In this document: positions 1 through 13,200 of the stretch, one piece after another
Layout: each line of letters starts with the position of its first letter
Position numbering within the stretch: the first letter of the stretch is position 1
The notes under the pieces: model-generated
The model's input: the letters and a program-made list of their open reading frames with translations, nothing else
What the model was told of the DNA's origin: nothing
The model's database searches: none
Assembly (NCBI GenBank): GCA_019096195.1
Contig: JAGTXK010000073.1
Location: forward strand, 930,001 to 994,000
DNA: 64,000 bases
Direction of reading: 5' to 3'
DNA from: Boletus sp. NGJ
Taxonomy: Eukaryota > Basidiomycota > Agaricomycetes > Boletales > Boletaceae
Translations under genes and position numbers: made by a program

Positions 1-790
1 CCCAATGGGGGACGGTTCTTTGTCACGTCTCCACGGCCGCTATCAGGATCTCCAGAGGCTAGTAGGCTAGGGCATCTTGGCTATCTGCCCTTCAGCTCTT
101 ACACGCATCAGTAAGAGCAAGTTGCGGACCACGAGGGTATTAGATGTTGACTGGGGGATGTTGGAAAGTACATGTGCGGCACAGTCCGCGGCCAGGCTTG
201 AAAGGTAGGAAGACGCTCCCAAATCAGTTCGTCCTTCATTGTCACAGTCGCTCGTCAAGCAGGGGGACCGGTACAGTGCCTGTCATCATGTCAGACAAGG
301 GAGAACTACCCAAGAAAAAGGCAACAGGCAACACCGTCAGACTAGAAAGGGACGACATGCCTCCAGTCACACCAAGGAAAAGGAAAGCCGGGAGAGCGGC
401 TGACAGCGAACAATCACAACACGACGTTGGACGTGTCGCTATTCACGCCGAACCGACTCCGAGAGGGGTCCAGGGTCGTCGGTCTGACCGTAGGCTTGCA
501 TGTTCTGCCAACCCCCATTTTTTTTCTGAGAAAGATCACAGTTGTGCCTATCCAGTCAACTGTGCTGGAATGCCAACGCCAAAGACATTCCCAAACGTTG
601 CCCGCGCATCGTCGGGTGTCTGTGGACATGCACCGTTCCCGCAGATCCAACATGTCCAATCCTGGTTCACGACCTCTCAGAACCAGACGGGCCAGCGTGC
701 CCCCCGGCCCACCTCGTACCATGCTACAGCGTATGCGCTTCTTACTAAAATCTCCCGCTCGTAGCTTACCTGGTGCGCTCATTATTACAG
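1..790. other. Unassigned region, no recognised gene
   Basis: Open frames exist on both strands. One on the plus strand runs from an ATG at 288 to a stop at 764 and is rich in Lys/Arg/Pro near its start. None shows a domain I recognise. A possible intron (donor near 491, acceptor near 558) could join two frames, but the exon structure cannot be fixed by eye. The stretch may hold part of an uncharacterised gene or only the edge of one outside the window. Confidence 0.3.
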
Positions 791-1012
791 ATGCTTGGCA
801 CACAGTACTCAACTCTGACCCGTTGGTGGATTCCGACGAGGAATGTCCCGATGAGCACGTTCGGCTTGACTACAGTGGGTCTCCTAGGGGTTGGATATTC
901 ATATTTATGTATGCTCACCCGAGTTCCAGATCGGCGAATGCAGGTGATAACACGTCTACGAGGACGACCCCCAACTCCCGAACAGGGATGCAGTCAGACA
1001 ATCCCAAGCTAG
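791..1012 (+). CDS. Possible small membrane protein, unknown
   Basis: I do not recognise this ORF of 73 residues. It starts at an ATG that directly follows a good intron acceptor (TTATTACAG), so the ATG may be an internal Met of a longer spliced gene. Residues about 21-42 (MSTFGLTTVGLLGVGYSYLC) are hydrophobic enough for one membrane helix, preceded by Trp/Arg-rich residues. A donor-like GTATGC lies inside the frame just after the helix, so the tail may differ after splicing. It could also be chance coding. Inference only. Confidence 0.2.
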   Translation: MLGTQYSTLTRWWIPTRNVPMSTFGLTTVGLLGVGYSYLCMLTRVPDRRMQVITRLRGRPPTPEQGCSQTIPS

Positions 1013-1292
1013 CCAGAAATACGTTTCCGTTCTGCGAATTCTTTGTTGTATTTGGTTTGTATGAAATCCTGATCGCATGTCTTGCACTATGCACAGTTTC
1101 AAAGAGTATATTGTATTGGTGAAGAAAGTCGAAGAGGGGAGGTAGCGACGAAAACAAGTGTCGCGGGCCGACTATGTCAAACAAGTCAGATGAAGAAACA
1201 GATGTCGCTGAACAGTCTAGTCCCAGATGATAGAATACATATGCCTCACGAAAAGAATACTACACCACAACAAAATCCATTCCAGTTTCTAA

Positions 1293-4200
1293 TCACTCCG
1301 CGAGCCACTTCTCGCACTTCTTCGCGTACTTGTCCAGCAGCTGGGCAAGGTCACGGATGACGAATGTTAGAACGACACTGGCGAAGAATTCCGAAGCGCG
1401 TTTTAGCTTGACCTCTGCAGCTGTTCTTAGATCAGCAGGAAACGCGGTATAAATAGGTGCCACGGGCTGGGCAAGTAGCGCTTTTGAGTGTTCATCGAGC
1501 AGCTGTGCGTGCGTGAACAGTCTACCCAATCCAGTCACGTACGCGGCGGGGGAGTCAAGACTAGCGTATCTGGTGAGCTTCCAATACACACGGTGATAAC
1601 AAGAAGTCACCTACTTTTTACCATTGGTGAACTTGTCGAATTGTCGAGTTAGCTTTCCGCCCCATGATGTCACCTGCAATTCACGTGAGTTCGTTATGGC
1701 CCTGACATTTCACGCACAGCATCACCTACCCCACTTTTCTTTGAAACGAATCCTTCCCCTACCCCGAGTTTTTTGCCGAAATTTGCAACAACCCCGTCGC
1801 ATATAGACGAGAACTCCTCAAGCTTGCTCACCCACGCCTCCGCTTCTTTCCGCCCCACACTTCCAATCCCAAGTGCTAGCCCACTACACACGCTACCAGC
1901 ACCGAAAAACTCGACGCTTGATTGCTGCATTTCCTCCAAAGCAGAGCATAACACTTCTACAACGCGAACCTTTTCCGGGACATTGGTAAGCTTTGCTCCT
2001 CCTTGTGACCAGACGCCCTGCGGGACATGTAGCCGCCGCGTGATATATCCACCTGATCTTGAATTCATAGTGTTCGCGAGCAGCGTCATCATGTGGTAAG
2101 GTTTTCTTTGACTGTCGGTTGGCGGGGCGGGCGGAAGTGGAGAGGTCGGAGTGGTGGGGATATTCGCGAGCATCGCAGGCGGGAGAAGAAGTGACAAGGC
2201 AGGAGGAGAGAGGAGTTCAGTCTGTATGACGAGCTGTGGTTGAATCTGTACATTGAGGCTGATGTTTTGATTCAGCTTCGACGAGGTAGACGTTTTGCGT
2301 CCGTTCGGAAGTGCGGTCTGAGGGAGCGGGGGACGTTGGGGTTCGAAAGGAGATATCCGACCGTTGACAACGGATGGTCGACGGCCTGGTTGAGAAGAGG
2401 CACGGCTCCGTCCGGGGGTCGGAGCAGTTCCCGAACTCAAGGGAGAAGTCGGTGTTTTGGCAGGCGGGTGTGTGAACGAGGATGGAGGGTTCGATTCGGT
2501 AGGTGATGAGGACATCGTGGCGGTCGTAGAGGGTGGAGCTGACATTTTGCTCCGCCGTTGATGTATTGTGCCCATTGCAATTGACGAGTTGATCAAGGGC
2601 TGACCCCCCGTCACGCTCAATGATTCCCCTCGAGGACGAGGAGAAATAAACTGGACAGGGACCGGAGATCCTGGAGTCCGCGAAGCAGCGGCTGGCGCCG
2701 TAGCAGTGCGAAAAGGATGAGCTGCGCTGGTCGGGGAAGGAAGTGGGGGAAGTGGGTGGGAGTCACGTTTCGTTAGGCGCGGGGTGTCAGGACGCAGGGA
2801 AAGAGAAGCAGTCAAATCATCCTCAAATTGGATGTCGTCTCCCTGTGAAAGGCCATCATTAATCCTGACGCCTTCTTCTGTGACTGAAGTGAGCCTGGTT
2901 CCGGAGCCAGTCCGTGAGTGGCCGACAGAGTTTCCGCGGGGCCGAGTAACCTCCAAAAATCGAGCTGGTTGTGAAGAGTTAATTGTGGAGTTATAAGTTA
3001 ACGACAACTCTGGAGGTGGGGGTGGTGGTAATGATATTGGAGGTGGAGCAGCAGGAGGGAGCACAGAAGCTGCTCTAGGTCTACCAACGACTGGTGATTG
3101 ATGTTGACTGCGATTCACAGGAAGAGTTGAAGTTCGACTAAGGGTAGCCTGCTTACTGCTGGGGGACGAGTCCACGTCTGTTGAAGCTGCATAAGGATGC
3201 TGCGCTAATGAGTTTGAGGAAAATTCGCGTGAGAGATGAGCAGCATTCAACATCGCGGAACCGATGCCCTCATGTGCATCCTGCTCATCATCAGGGTCAC
3301 CATTCAGAGCCGGATGGTGAAAATCGTCCTGGGTGTGCTCGGTAACGGAAGACGAGGACGTATGTGAATCCGATGACTGGGAAAGTGAGGTGGGGGACGG
3401 CGGCTGTGTTGACTCCGTCGAAGAGGAAGGAGCATACACGGAGGAAGGAGAATGAGGAATGGGTGGTATGCTGTATATGAGGCTCAATATATTCATCCTA
3501 TCGGCATATGTATCATGCTGAAAGGACCGTCTAATGAGCTTGATTCTGAGTTGTGTCACGGGTGCGACATACTATTGATTTCAGCCGCCTGACTTCCTCC
3601 TCCTGAGCGACGACACTACGCCTTCGTCCATTCTTCCTGCGCCCATCCGAAGTATCTTCACCTCTTCGTACCCGTTCCATGACTTCGCTTAGGAGAGCAA
3701 CGCTCCTGCCGTACGCTATCACGGCAGCGTGGGGGTCATCATTCGTCGCATCAAGTTGAACTGCTTCTCGTGCAAGTTCCAGGGCCCTTGTCAATGCGCG
3801 ACGCGAAGAGGGCCGTGATTCAGAAGACGAATGTGGATGATGCGGGGAGAGCAATAGACGGTCTGGCATTATGTCTTGCGTACTTGCTTGGGTATTCAAA
3901 AGGTTGGGACGTGCCATACTTTTTGGTGGAGGGTCGGATGAAACTTGGGTGGAAGGGTAAGCAACGGTGCTCGACAACAGTTGAGGGCTATTTGGATTGG
4001 AAACAGGGGTCAAAGTTGAAACGTGATGTCGGTTGTGAGGAAAGGCAGCAACGGCTGCCAAGTTGGCAGACACGGCAGGGCGACTGTAAGAACTTTGGCT
4101 GCTACTCGTACTGGATCGGTGCCTTGCAGGGAAGTGAGAGTCGTCGGGGATGCCTGTCGTCAAGGCTGCCCCTTCGTCAGTAAAGAACGCTGAAGAAGGG

Positions 4201-4415
4201 TGAGGAACGTGAGGAATCGGTTGACTGGGAGGCGGGACGGCAGGAGGGAAGTTTATTGCCACAGAACGGCGACGTTGTGATACGGTTGGTTGAGGAGAAG
4301 AGGAGTTGGGAGGAGACGAAGACGAGGTAGCAACTAGGTAACCGGATGAGTGATCAGGCCACTGGCGGGATCGCTGCAGGGCTGCAGGATGATGGGCAGA
4401 AAATTCGAGTACCAT
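1293..4415 (-). CDS. MIT-domain protein, trafficking-related
   Basis: The ATG at 4415 opens a Ser/Pro-rich region, then a helical segment beginning near ALELAREAVQLDATN and continuing across a 55-nt intron (3518-3572) into HDTYADRMNILSLIY. This matches the three-helix MIT (microtubule interacting and trafficking) fold. Known MIT domains bind ESCRT-III tails. A long low-complexity Ser/Pro linker follows, then a conserved-looking C-terminal block starting at KPYHMMTLLANTM. Two short introns lie near the 3' end; splicing them joins exons with VTSWGGKLTRQFDKF and FASVVLTFVIRDLAQ, ending at KWLAE. The C-terminal block resembles that of uncharacterised fungal MIT proteins, so its partner and role are unknown. 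The family is well supported; function is inferred only from the MIT domain. Confidence 0.7.
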
Positions 4416-5001
4416 ACCGTCAAGTTGAAAAAGGGCGTCGGGCTGGTTAAAGGATGGCTAGGGAGGCGGGCGGGAGGACGATGATGTGTATCTGCGAGAA
4501 CGGTGGGTCAGCCGGCCTGAACAATTGTTGAATCAGTGCCAAATTTAGCAGTCTGATGGGTGGGTGGGTAAAAGCCGGTGGAAGCGCTACACGGTGAGGA
4601 CGACGACGGTGAGCATGCAGCACAATGGCAGGGGCGTTGAGGACGGGGAGAACGACGAGGGCGTGAAGGACAGCAGGAATGATGCCTGCCGACAGGACGT
4701 CGCATCCGACAGGACCGTCGGAGGTTGAATATCAATTGTTCACAGGAAATAACGCTATTCACTCCACGACCGAATTGCATTCAGTGAAGAAAAGTGTGAT
4801 TATAGGCTCGGGAACAACTCGACGCGCAGCAAGAAAAGCAGGTAAACTCGTAAGGAATGTCAATGGATTATCCGGTAATAGTGTCGCACAGTAAACAGCC
4901 AGAAACGAGTGGAGTGACAGACAAAGGAGCAACGAACGGACAGACGTTGGGTATACGTGTCGACCACAAATGCCGATCAAATTGGGGCACCCCATGTGCC
5001 A
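4416..5001. other. Intergenic, MIT gene promoter and CDC11 3' flank
   Basis: No convincing coding sequence. It holds the upstream region of the MIT gene (minus strand) and the 3' flank of the septin gene. No clear TATA box or repeat seen. Confidence 0.5.
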
Positions 5002-6628
5002 TCAGTCCCGGAACTCAGCCTGTGATCCTTGAGCTGCCAATCGGCTCTCCAGATTTCTGTCGAGTACCACACCCTTAGCTTCCATACCATCCAGCAAAAT
5101 ACGCGACACACCTGAGAGATTCCTCCTTCGCCAAGAGCTCCTGGCGCTTTTCGTTGATCTCACGCTGAACTTTGAGTTCAATCTCACGAAGCTACGAAGC
5201 AATCAACATATCGAATGCGAGCGGTCGGCAACCGACGCACCTTCTCTTCCTCCCGACGAAGCTGTTCTTCTTTGAGACGAACGCTTTGTGTCGCAAGTTC
5301 TTCGGGGAGAATAGAAGAATCGCTGACACGATAGGTAACTTAGCAACACGATACCAAGCGAAAATAGCACAACCGTACTGGGTATCCGAATGCACTGTCC
5401 TGGACAACTTCTCGGTACGGTAAGTCTCGTACAAGACGTCGTGGGTGAGCGACTTCAAGTCTCCAAGGTGTGAACTATTTTCCCGTTAGTAAGGCATGAG
5501 GGGAAGTACATAGATACATTACTTCAATAGAGCACTTCGAAGCCTGCTGAAATCCGAGTGCTTTGGATTGTCAACTTCAGCAATACCCCATGGGTATATC
5601 CTAGCCCGAACAGGTTGTCCCTCAAGATCAATTTCCTCTTCAGATCCAATGATGGCAAAGGGAAGTAGTGCCTGTTTGGGGTCAGCAACATATCCAAGGA
5701 ACTCAACGTGTTGAATTTGTTCACCCGAAGCTCACTGTTGTCCTGAACGGTCTCTTCATCATCTTCCTCGACGTCGTACGGGAAATTGTACACAGGAATG
5801 TCATAGTGTTCAATATCCTCCATGATCTAGATGCACAATAAGTGTTGAGTCAGAGAGCTCACGTAAACCACTAACCCGTTTCTTGAATCCCCGAAGCTCA
5901 CTGGGAGTCAACGAGTCGGCCTTGCCAATGACGGGGATGACATTGACGCGAGGAGACAAGCGACGCATCAGCTCAATGTCCATCTCCCTCAGACTGCCGA
6001 CCAAGTATGAGTTTAACAGTCCTTGTTCAAAATTGCTGTTACGTACGCGTGTCCTGTGGGAGGAATGAAGTAGAGCAAAGCATGAACTCTGTTGTCACGG
6101 AAGCGGGGGTTACGCTTGATGCGAGACTCTTCGGCCAAAATGTCATCGTATTGCCGTTCAAGGTATCCGACGATCTCTTGGAAGCTAAGTGGTCTCGTTG
6201 AGAGAAAGGTGCCAAGGGAACAAATGGATACTAACGCGAACTCATTATCAATGTTATCGCCAAAACCAGGAGTGTCAACGATGGTAAGGGCAATACGAAC
6301 GCCATCCTCCTCGAGTTCTGCGGGAGGGGGTTAGATGGGAAAGGAATAGGGCAGACGGAGGAGAGAGGCGTACCGACGTTGACAGGTTTGATTCTGATTC
6401 CCTCCTCGATGTGGGCGGTGTCAGGATTGTCAGAGATCTTGTGGGCAAGAACCTCGGACTCGCAAAGGGTGTTGACAAAAGTTGTGCGGCCGGTTCCAGA
6501 GGCACCTGGGTGAAATGTGAGGAGAGTGAAGGGGGAGACGGGGGAGAAAAGAACAAACCGACGACCATGAGGGTGAACTGAACACCCTTCTTGACTTTGT
6601 TTCCTCTGCGTCTGCCTGCGAAAGACAT
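5002..6628 (-). CDS. CDC11: Septin, Cdc11 class
   Basis: A subunit of the septin hetero-oligomer that forms filaments at the cortex, septa and bud or hyphal neck. The start MSFAGRRRGNKVKKGVQFTL is followed by an intron and the P-loop GASGTGRTTF. The normal P-loop Lys is Arg, as in yeast Cdc11 (GQSGSGRSTF). G3 is DTPGFGD, G4 is GKADSL, and the septin-unique region has PWGIAEVDN and LKSLTHDVLYETYRTE. The Cdc11-like stretch MEDIEHYDIPVYNFPYD supports the class over Cdc3/10/12. A short coiled coil (EEQLRREEEKLREIEL and on) ends at QAEFRD. At least six small introns. It diverges from MSH1 across 102 bp. Confident at family level and fairly confident for the class. Confidence 0.92.
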
Positions 6629-6730
6629 TTTGGTGGTGAAGAAGCGAGCAAAGACGAGCAGAAACTTGTCCAACCCGTTTTTAAAGCTCCGATCGCCTTG
6701 CGCCACCGTCGCACGTACAAGCTCCCCTTC
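6629..6730. promoter_or_regulatory. Shared CDC11/MSH1 divergent promoter
   Basis: Only 102 bp separate the ATG of the septin gene (minus, 6628) from the first ATG of MSH1 (plus, 6731). Both start regions must therefore lie here or inside the genes. No clear TATA box seen. Confidence 0.5.
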
Positions 6731-9700
6731 ATGTCCCTCGTCCTCCGTCGCGTCCCCTTCATCCGCCCCTTTCATTCCCTCCCTCTCCACACAGCCCACA
6801 AACCCACCGTTACGAAGAAACTCTTCTCCGAACTCCCAAAACGACCCGCAACCCCACTCCTCCCTAGCATACAGCCCGATGCCATCCCCACTGCGGACAA
6901 CGGGAAAGTTCCAAGGAGACGCCGGAAGTCCCTTCTGACAACCAACGAATCCGTCGCACAAGGTATTGTCCTCCACCATGTCGTCACCTCGTGTTGATCT
7001 GCCTAGTGGCACAAGATTCGGCACGGCCTAGGCGTGGTCGCAAGCCCAAATCTGTTTCGCCCCCAGCACCGGAAACCATCTTGCCAGAAACAGGTGTTTC
7101 CCCGAGGCAACCACGCAACTTACTTGCCACCGAGATCTTGACAAATCTCTCCAGGTTCCCTCACTGCATTCTTCTCACCCGCGTGGGCCAATTCTATGAG
7201 GTATGAGCCATCGAAGACGCGTCTCATCGTACTAACGCCCGGCCGGTAGTCATACTTTGACCAAGCCAATCAAGTCGCGCGTTTGCTGGGTATCAAATTG
7301 ACTTCCCGCGTCTGGGATAAGCAGGATGTCCCCATGTGTGGTTTTCCGACCATGCACCTTGACAAGCACCTCAAGGTGTTGGTTCAACAGCACAAGCTCT
7401 TCGTTGCCATGTGCGAAGAATTTCCGCGTCACACAAACGGTCAGAAGCCCGAGTTCGACCGTCGCGTTGTTCGCATCATCACTCCTGGTACCCTCATCGA
7501 TGAACCTTTTTTAAATCCCTTCGAAAACAATTTCCTGCTCGCTATTAGTGCAAATTTACCCTGTTGTGATCCCAGTACCCAGGAGATTGGATTGGCGTGG
7601 ATTGATGTTTCGACGGGCGAATTTTTCACCAAAACAATCCCACTCGAAGGGCTCAAGGACGATCTCGCACGCATCAGTCCGCGAGAGATCGTTCTCGCAC
7701 AGGAGCTGAGAGACCAGCCGTCTGATCCTATACGGCAGCTTTCTCGAAGACGAAGGCAACTTTCTGACCTACGTCGAGCTTTCGGATAACAGCCTCCACC
7801 AATACCCCCCCACTTACACACTGAAAGAATCTGAAGCCATCAATACACTCACAACCTATATGCGGGTTAATCTCATGGAACACATGCCCCAGCTCTCTGC
7901 TCCCAGTCGAGAGGGTACCGATGAGCGCATGCAAATCGATTCTTATACCATCAAAGCACTCGAAATACGTGAGAGTGCAAGGGAGGGTGGGCAAACTGGG
8001 AGCCTTCTAAGTGTCATCAAGCGGACCATGACTAGCAGCGGAACGCGTTCCTTGATCCGTAGATTGTGTTTGTTGTTCCGCCACATTCCTCTGGTCTGCA
8101 GTCTTTCAACATCCACTTTCGTTAGGCTCGCCAAGCACGTCAGAAAGGGAGATTGAAGCGCTGCAATCGCTGGTTGCATTTTTCTATCAACGGCCACATC
8201 TGCGAGATGACATGGTGCATTTATTGCAAGACTCGGAAGATGCATGCCGTATCGTTCAGCGTTTCCTCTCCTGCAGAGGAGAGTCCAAAGATCTCCTCGC
8301 CATCAACCGTACTATTCAGATTTGGACAAGCATCCGACATAGAATCAAGCTTGAGAAGACAATGGAGGGCCTAGAGCGGGATAGCGTTCGTGGCGAGGGC
8401 TGGACCAGTGTCAATGCCCTTTTGTCAAAGATCACCAGCCTTCGTGATTTATCTACGCGCATCACACTGGCACTGGAGGATGTCGAGTTCCAAGCCTCGC
8501 CGCCTGATGAGTTTGTTGAAGGTGATTCTCCAGGAGGCGAGCAGAAGGCTTCAAGTACTGTGTACGGAATATATAAGCGGACCATTCGACCAGAGTGAGT
8601 GAGGCTGGCCACCTAGCGGTCGTAGGCGCGTTGATATACTGCCCCGTAGATTCTCGAGAGGGCTGGCTGCATTACACGACACGTTGCGTATCCTTCTTGA
8701 ACGTCGAAGAACTTTAGAACGTGATCTTCAGATTCAGTACAGTAAGGATCATTGTCTTCTCATCTGACCATGCTTAGTCTTCTTTAGGTACCCCTTCTCT
8801 GACGTTGCGTACGAATCCTGCGCAAGGCATGCACGTTCATATCAGGAGGGCGAAGAGAGACGAAGCCAAAATCAAGACCGACCCTTCCTTCATCGTTATC
8901 TCAGAGAGTGCATCAACTAGCAGCTATTTCTATCAGGTATGTTCGTTATATAAGCCCGCCTCGTTCACATCCTACGAATGTTTCGTAGCCTTGGTCACAG
9001 CTTGGAGGTCAGATTGTGGAAACGATGGCTGCCATAACGAATGCGGAGAAGGAGGTTTTCAACACCCTGCGCGATGAGGTTTGTTTTGAATGTATTCCTG
9101 TCAGATACACGCTTAGGTATATCATAGGTGAAAGCATTCTCCTCCCAGCTCCGGCACAACGCCAGAATAATAGACGAAATCGATGTTGCACTCGGCTTTG
9201 CTAACCTAGCAGTTGAATTGAGATTCGTCCGCCCAGTGATCAAGGACGAGTAAGCGTCGTATATCTTCACTCGGTCCGTGCTAGCTACTGACATGTTTGC
9301 AGTGCTACCTACGAAGTGACGGATGGTCGTCATCCCACAGTCGAGCTCGGCTTACTCACGTCGGGCCGAGTCTTCACGCCAAATTCGGTTGCTCTTAAGC
9401 CTCACTCTCGCTTGCACATTATCACAGGACCGAACATGGCAGGAAAGTCGACCTTTCTGCGACAAACCGCTTTGATTGCAATCCTTGCACAGACGGGTTC
9501 ATTTGTACCAGCTGAACATGCGGTCGTTGGGATCGTTGACAAGTTGTTCTCAAGAGTCGGGGCGAAAGATGATGTCTTTAGGGACCGAAGTACGTTTATG
9601 GTCGAGATGCTCGAGACCGCTGAGATTTTACGTCGAGCCACGGCAAAGAGCTTGGTCAGTTCCGTGCATTCACCAAACGTCGCCACAACTGAATATACTA

Positions 9701-10207
9701 CTAGGTCATTATGGATGAAGTCGGGCGAGGTACGACGGTCAAAGATGGTCTGGCAATTGCATTCGCGACAGTGCATCATCTTGTGGTGCATAATCGGTGT
9801 CGGGCATTGTTCGCAACTCATTTTCATGAGTTGGCGGATCTACTGGCGTACGGCGAGGTGAATCATCGTGGCAATGGTGTATTCCGCGATGTTGGATTTT
9901 TCTGCACCGACGTTCACGAGACTGAAGTAGGTCAAATTCCATTTGTCAAAAACAAGACACCATTAATATTGATGTGATAATCCAGGACAACTTCTTCACG
10001 TACTCTCACCGACTTAGGCCAGGCGTGAACCGCAATAGTCATGGACTCCGAGTTGCACAGCTAGCTGGCATCCCTGATTCGGCTCTTTTTCTGGCAAAAA
10101 ACGTACTCACCGCATTGCAAAGACAAGATCTCATGGATCCAAAGGAACTTGCTAGTATTGGAAAGGAACTAACAACAGTCACGGCCGAGAAGAGCAATAT
10201 ATTTTAA
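6731..10207 (+). CDS. MSH1: Mitochondrial DNA mismatch protein MSH1
   Basis: A MutS-family ATPase that binds mismatched or damaged mitochondrial DNA. The first ATG gives a basic N-terminus ([19 protein letters not shown]) typical of a mitochondrial presequence. Domain I carries the mismatch-contact region (LTRVGQFYE, then [15 protein letters not shown] and CGFPTMHL). The connector and lever follow. The C-terminal ATPase has Walker [10 protein letters not shown], the DRSTFMVEM segment, Walker [11 protein letters not shown] and the [11 protein letters not shown] signature. About ten short introns; the first splice (CACAAG, GTATTG) restores frame cleanly. The stop is 61 bp from the convergent aconitase stop. 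The lack of a clear nuclear-type N-terminal extension and the presequence favour MSH1 over MSH2-6. Confidence 0.9.
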
Positions 10208-10268
10208 TGCAAACACAGATTATGTCCTACTGCCACCTTGCCCAGTACCGCTCCAGTAAATGATTCAT

Positions 10269-13200
10269 TTAGGTCATTTGAGAACGGATCAAATTCAGGG
10301 CTGAACCAGCCTTCAACCATTTGACCTGGTCTGACGACATTGTGTGTCTGGCAGGAATCTCAAAGGTCTCTCCCCTCGAGTTTATAATGCGGAGCTTGAT
10401 AGCTGCGTCTTCGTTGCCATTCATGAGATCCTCGAGGCCAAAGGTTTCCACCATGTCGCCAGAGCCAATTCGAGCATAGTCTGCCTTATCACCGAACCAG
10501 AGAGGGAGAACACCTTGCTTCTGGTGGAGGCAATTATCAGTGGCATGATAAACATCATCTACCTCGAATACTACCTTGAGGTTGGTCTCATGGATACGGG
10601 CGAAGGAACGCGCGACAATCATGGCACAACCTGGAGAGTCATACCTCAACCCAATTCAACTTGGATAAAAGACATAATCGTACCGTAGAATCGAGGTTGT
10701 AGTGCAGCGTGTTCACGAGCACTTCCCTCACCATAGTTTTCATCCACAATCAGAGCCCACGGCTGATTTCTCGCCTTTAGTCTCTTGGCGATAGCAGGAA
10801 TGGTGTCACTCTTGGACTGAGAAGTATCGTGGTCATGGTCAAATGCCACATTCATGTCTCCGCCCTCGTCGTTGGTGGCTGTAATAACTGGAAGGAAAGT
10901 GGTCAACCCAAGTTGGAGTGCAGTTATTTTGTGGCATACGGAGATTTTCCGATATATTGGCAAGGTGTCCCTTGTACTTCAGCCACGGTCCCTGACCACG
11001 ACGATTAATCAAAGCGAATAAAATAGTTGGTAAAACTCCACCCACAGCCGCCGAAATATGATCAGTGGTACACTTGCCTCTCACTCTCATCAAAACCTTC
11101 AGTGATGGAAGCTCGAGTCCTCGTGGGTTCTGGGGTCCAAAGTGGCTAGGAAATGGCTCCAATATCTCGAGACGTTGAGAATCCTTGTTAATGATGACCT
11201 GGGTTTCCGGCTGAGGTTCTGGCATGGGGCTGGGGTAGTAATCCGTATTTCCCAAAGCGAACCCCTCGGTGGGGAGGTCTTGTCCAGATGGTGGTGAGAA
11301 CTTGAAGAGTTGTCCATCTGGCAAGCTAATAGCATCATTCATAGGGTTGAATGTCAGTTTTCCCGAGAATGCCATGGCTGTGACGATAGTCGGAGAAGCT
11401 AGAAAGTTCATGGTATAGCGGTTTCCGTCATTACGCGACTTGAAGTTGCTATATAACTTTACTCAGAAGGATCGCTGTAGATAAGAAGCCAACTTACCGA
11501 TTGAAAGACGTTAGAATGGCTGGAATAGACATGAGTGACATGAGTTTTGATGTACACACTTACTATCTGAATATCACACACCATTCTCTTCGCTTTTCGA
11601 GTCTTCTCGCTTCCACTGCAACAGGATGTTGGATACATCTTAAAGAAGGAAGGGAAACCTACTTGGCCAATACAGGGGCCGCACGCGTTTGCAAGAACGA
11701 CAACACCAACGCCCTGTAAAGTGTTAGTGATTCCATCACGTTCCATGGTCGCGCGAATCTGCTCAGAACCGGGTGTGCACAGGAAAGGAACTTTTGCAGT
11801 TAATCCGGCACTCTGTGCCTGTTCTGCAATCTCTGCAACCCTGGTCTTGTGGATGTCAATGGAAATGGCATCATTCAAGCACTATGAGGTAAGCTTACCA
11901 AGTCTTCATAGGAACTATTCGTGCAAGATCCAATCAGGCTGGCAGAAAGCTCGTCTTTCCAACCACTTTCTTGAACAAAGGCTCCGAACTTCGATAAAGG
12001 GGTAGCTAGGTCAGGGGTAAACGGGCCATTGATCGTGGGCTCCAAATCCGACAAGTTCTGAACCGAGATTCAGATGAGGGAACTGTCATCATCATCATGG
12101 CACGCACAATCTCGATTAATTCGTCGTATTCAGCACCCTCGTCTGCGCTCAGAAAACCCTTCTTGGCAGCTTCGTCTGCAGCACGAGCCGCCGGACCACG
12201 TCCAGTTGCACGAAGATATGCGCGCATATTTTTTGTGTAAGGGAAAGTCGAGGTCGTTGCACCCACTTCGGCTCCCATGTTCGCAACAGTGGCCAAACCT
12301 ATGGTGCTCCAAATCCTAATACGAGAGATTGCAAAATGTTTGACGTACCTGTACATGACTGAGCTGCAACCCCCGAGCCAAAGTATTCTAGGATGCGTCC
12401 CGTGCCGCCCTACAAGCCGATTAATAGACATTCTTGCGAGCGATAAAGTAAACGTACCCTAACAGTGAGCTTTCCTGCTAGATGCAAGATCAAATCCTTG
12501 GGAGTCGCCCAACCGCTGAGCTGACCCGTAAGGTGAATGCCTGGAGACATGATGAAGTAGCGGACTCTCCACACATGATGAAGGTCTTACCAACCACATG
12601 GGGAGCTTTCAATTCCCAAGGCGTGTCGGTCATGGCATCCACAGCGTCTGCCCCACCAACGCCGATGGCAAGCAAACCAAGCCCTCCGGCATTTGGGGTA
12701 TGAGAGTCTATATGTGTGCATTACTGTTTATGCGTAGACTCGATGGATTGAGAACACACCAGTGCCCAGCCTACACGTGCATATATTTAGTTCGTGCACA
12801 CGCCGTAAGGAAAAGTATGTACATGAGCATCCCAGGAGCGGCGTAATTTTCGAGTACAATCTGGTGAATGATACCCGATCCAGGCTTCCAGAATTCGATT
12901 CCATACTTCCGAGCAGCACTTTCAAGGAAGTCAAAAACCTCTTTGTTGGAAACAATAGACCGCTATAGTGATGCATTAGCCATGCAGTCTCTTAGACAGA
13001 AAGCAATCACCTGAAGATCTGACGATGCGCCATCGACTGCTTGGATGAGATGATCACAATGTATGCTTGTGGGCACCGCGCATCGAGAGAGCCCAGCACT
13101 CATAAATTGCAATCTGGTACCGTGTAAACTCGAAGAAGAGCTCTCGCACGCAATGGGGACTCACAACGCCATTCTGGTGCGCCTTGAGTAGGTCAATCAA

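Noticed and set aside
6698-6730. Upstream start for MSH1 at 6698
   Set aside because: That codon is TTG; the first ATG is at 6731.
6275-7024. Long minus-strand frame (249 codons) over the CDC11 first exon and MSH1 start
   Set aside because: It reads through a CDC11 intron and antisense to MSH1; only the part with MSFAGRRRGNKVKK is real.
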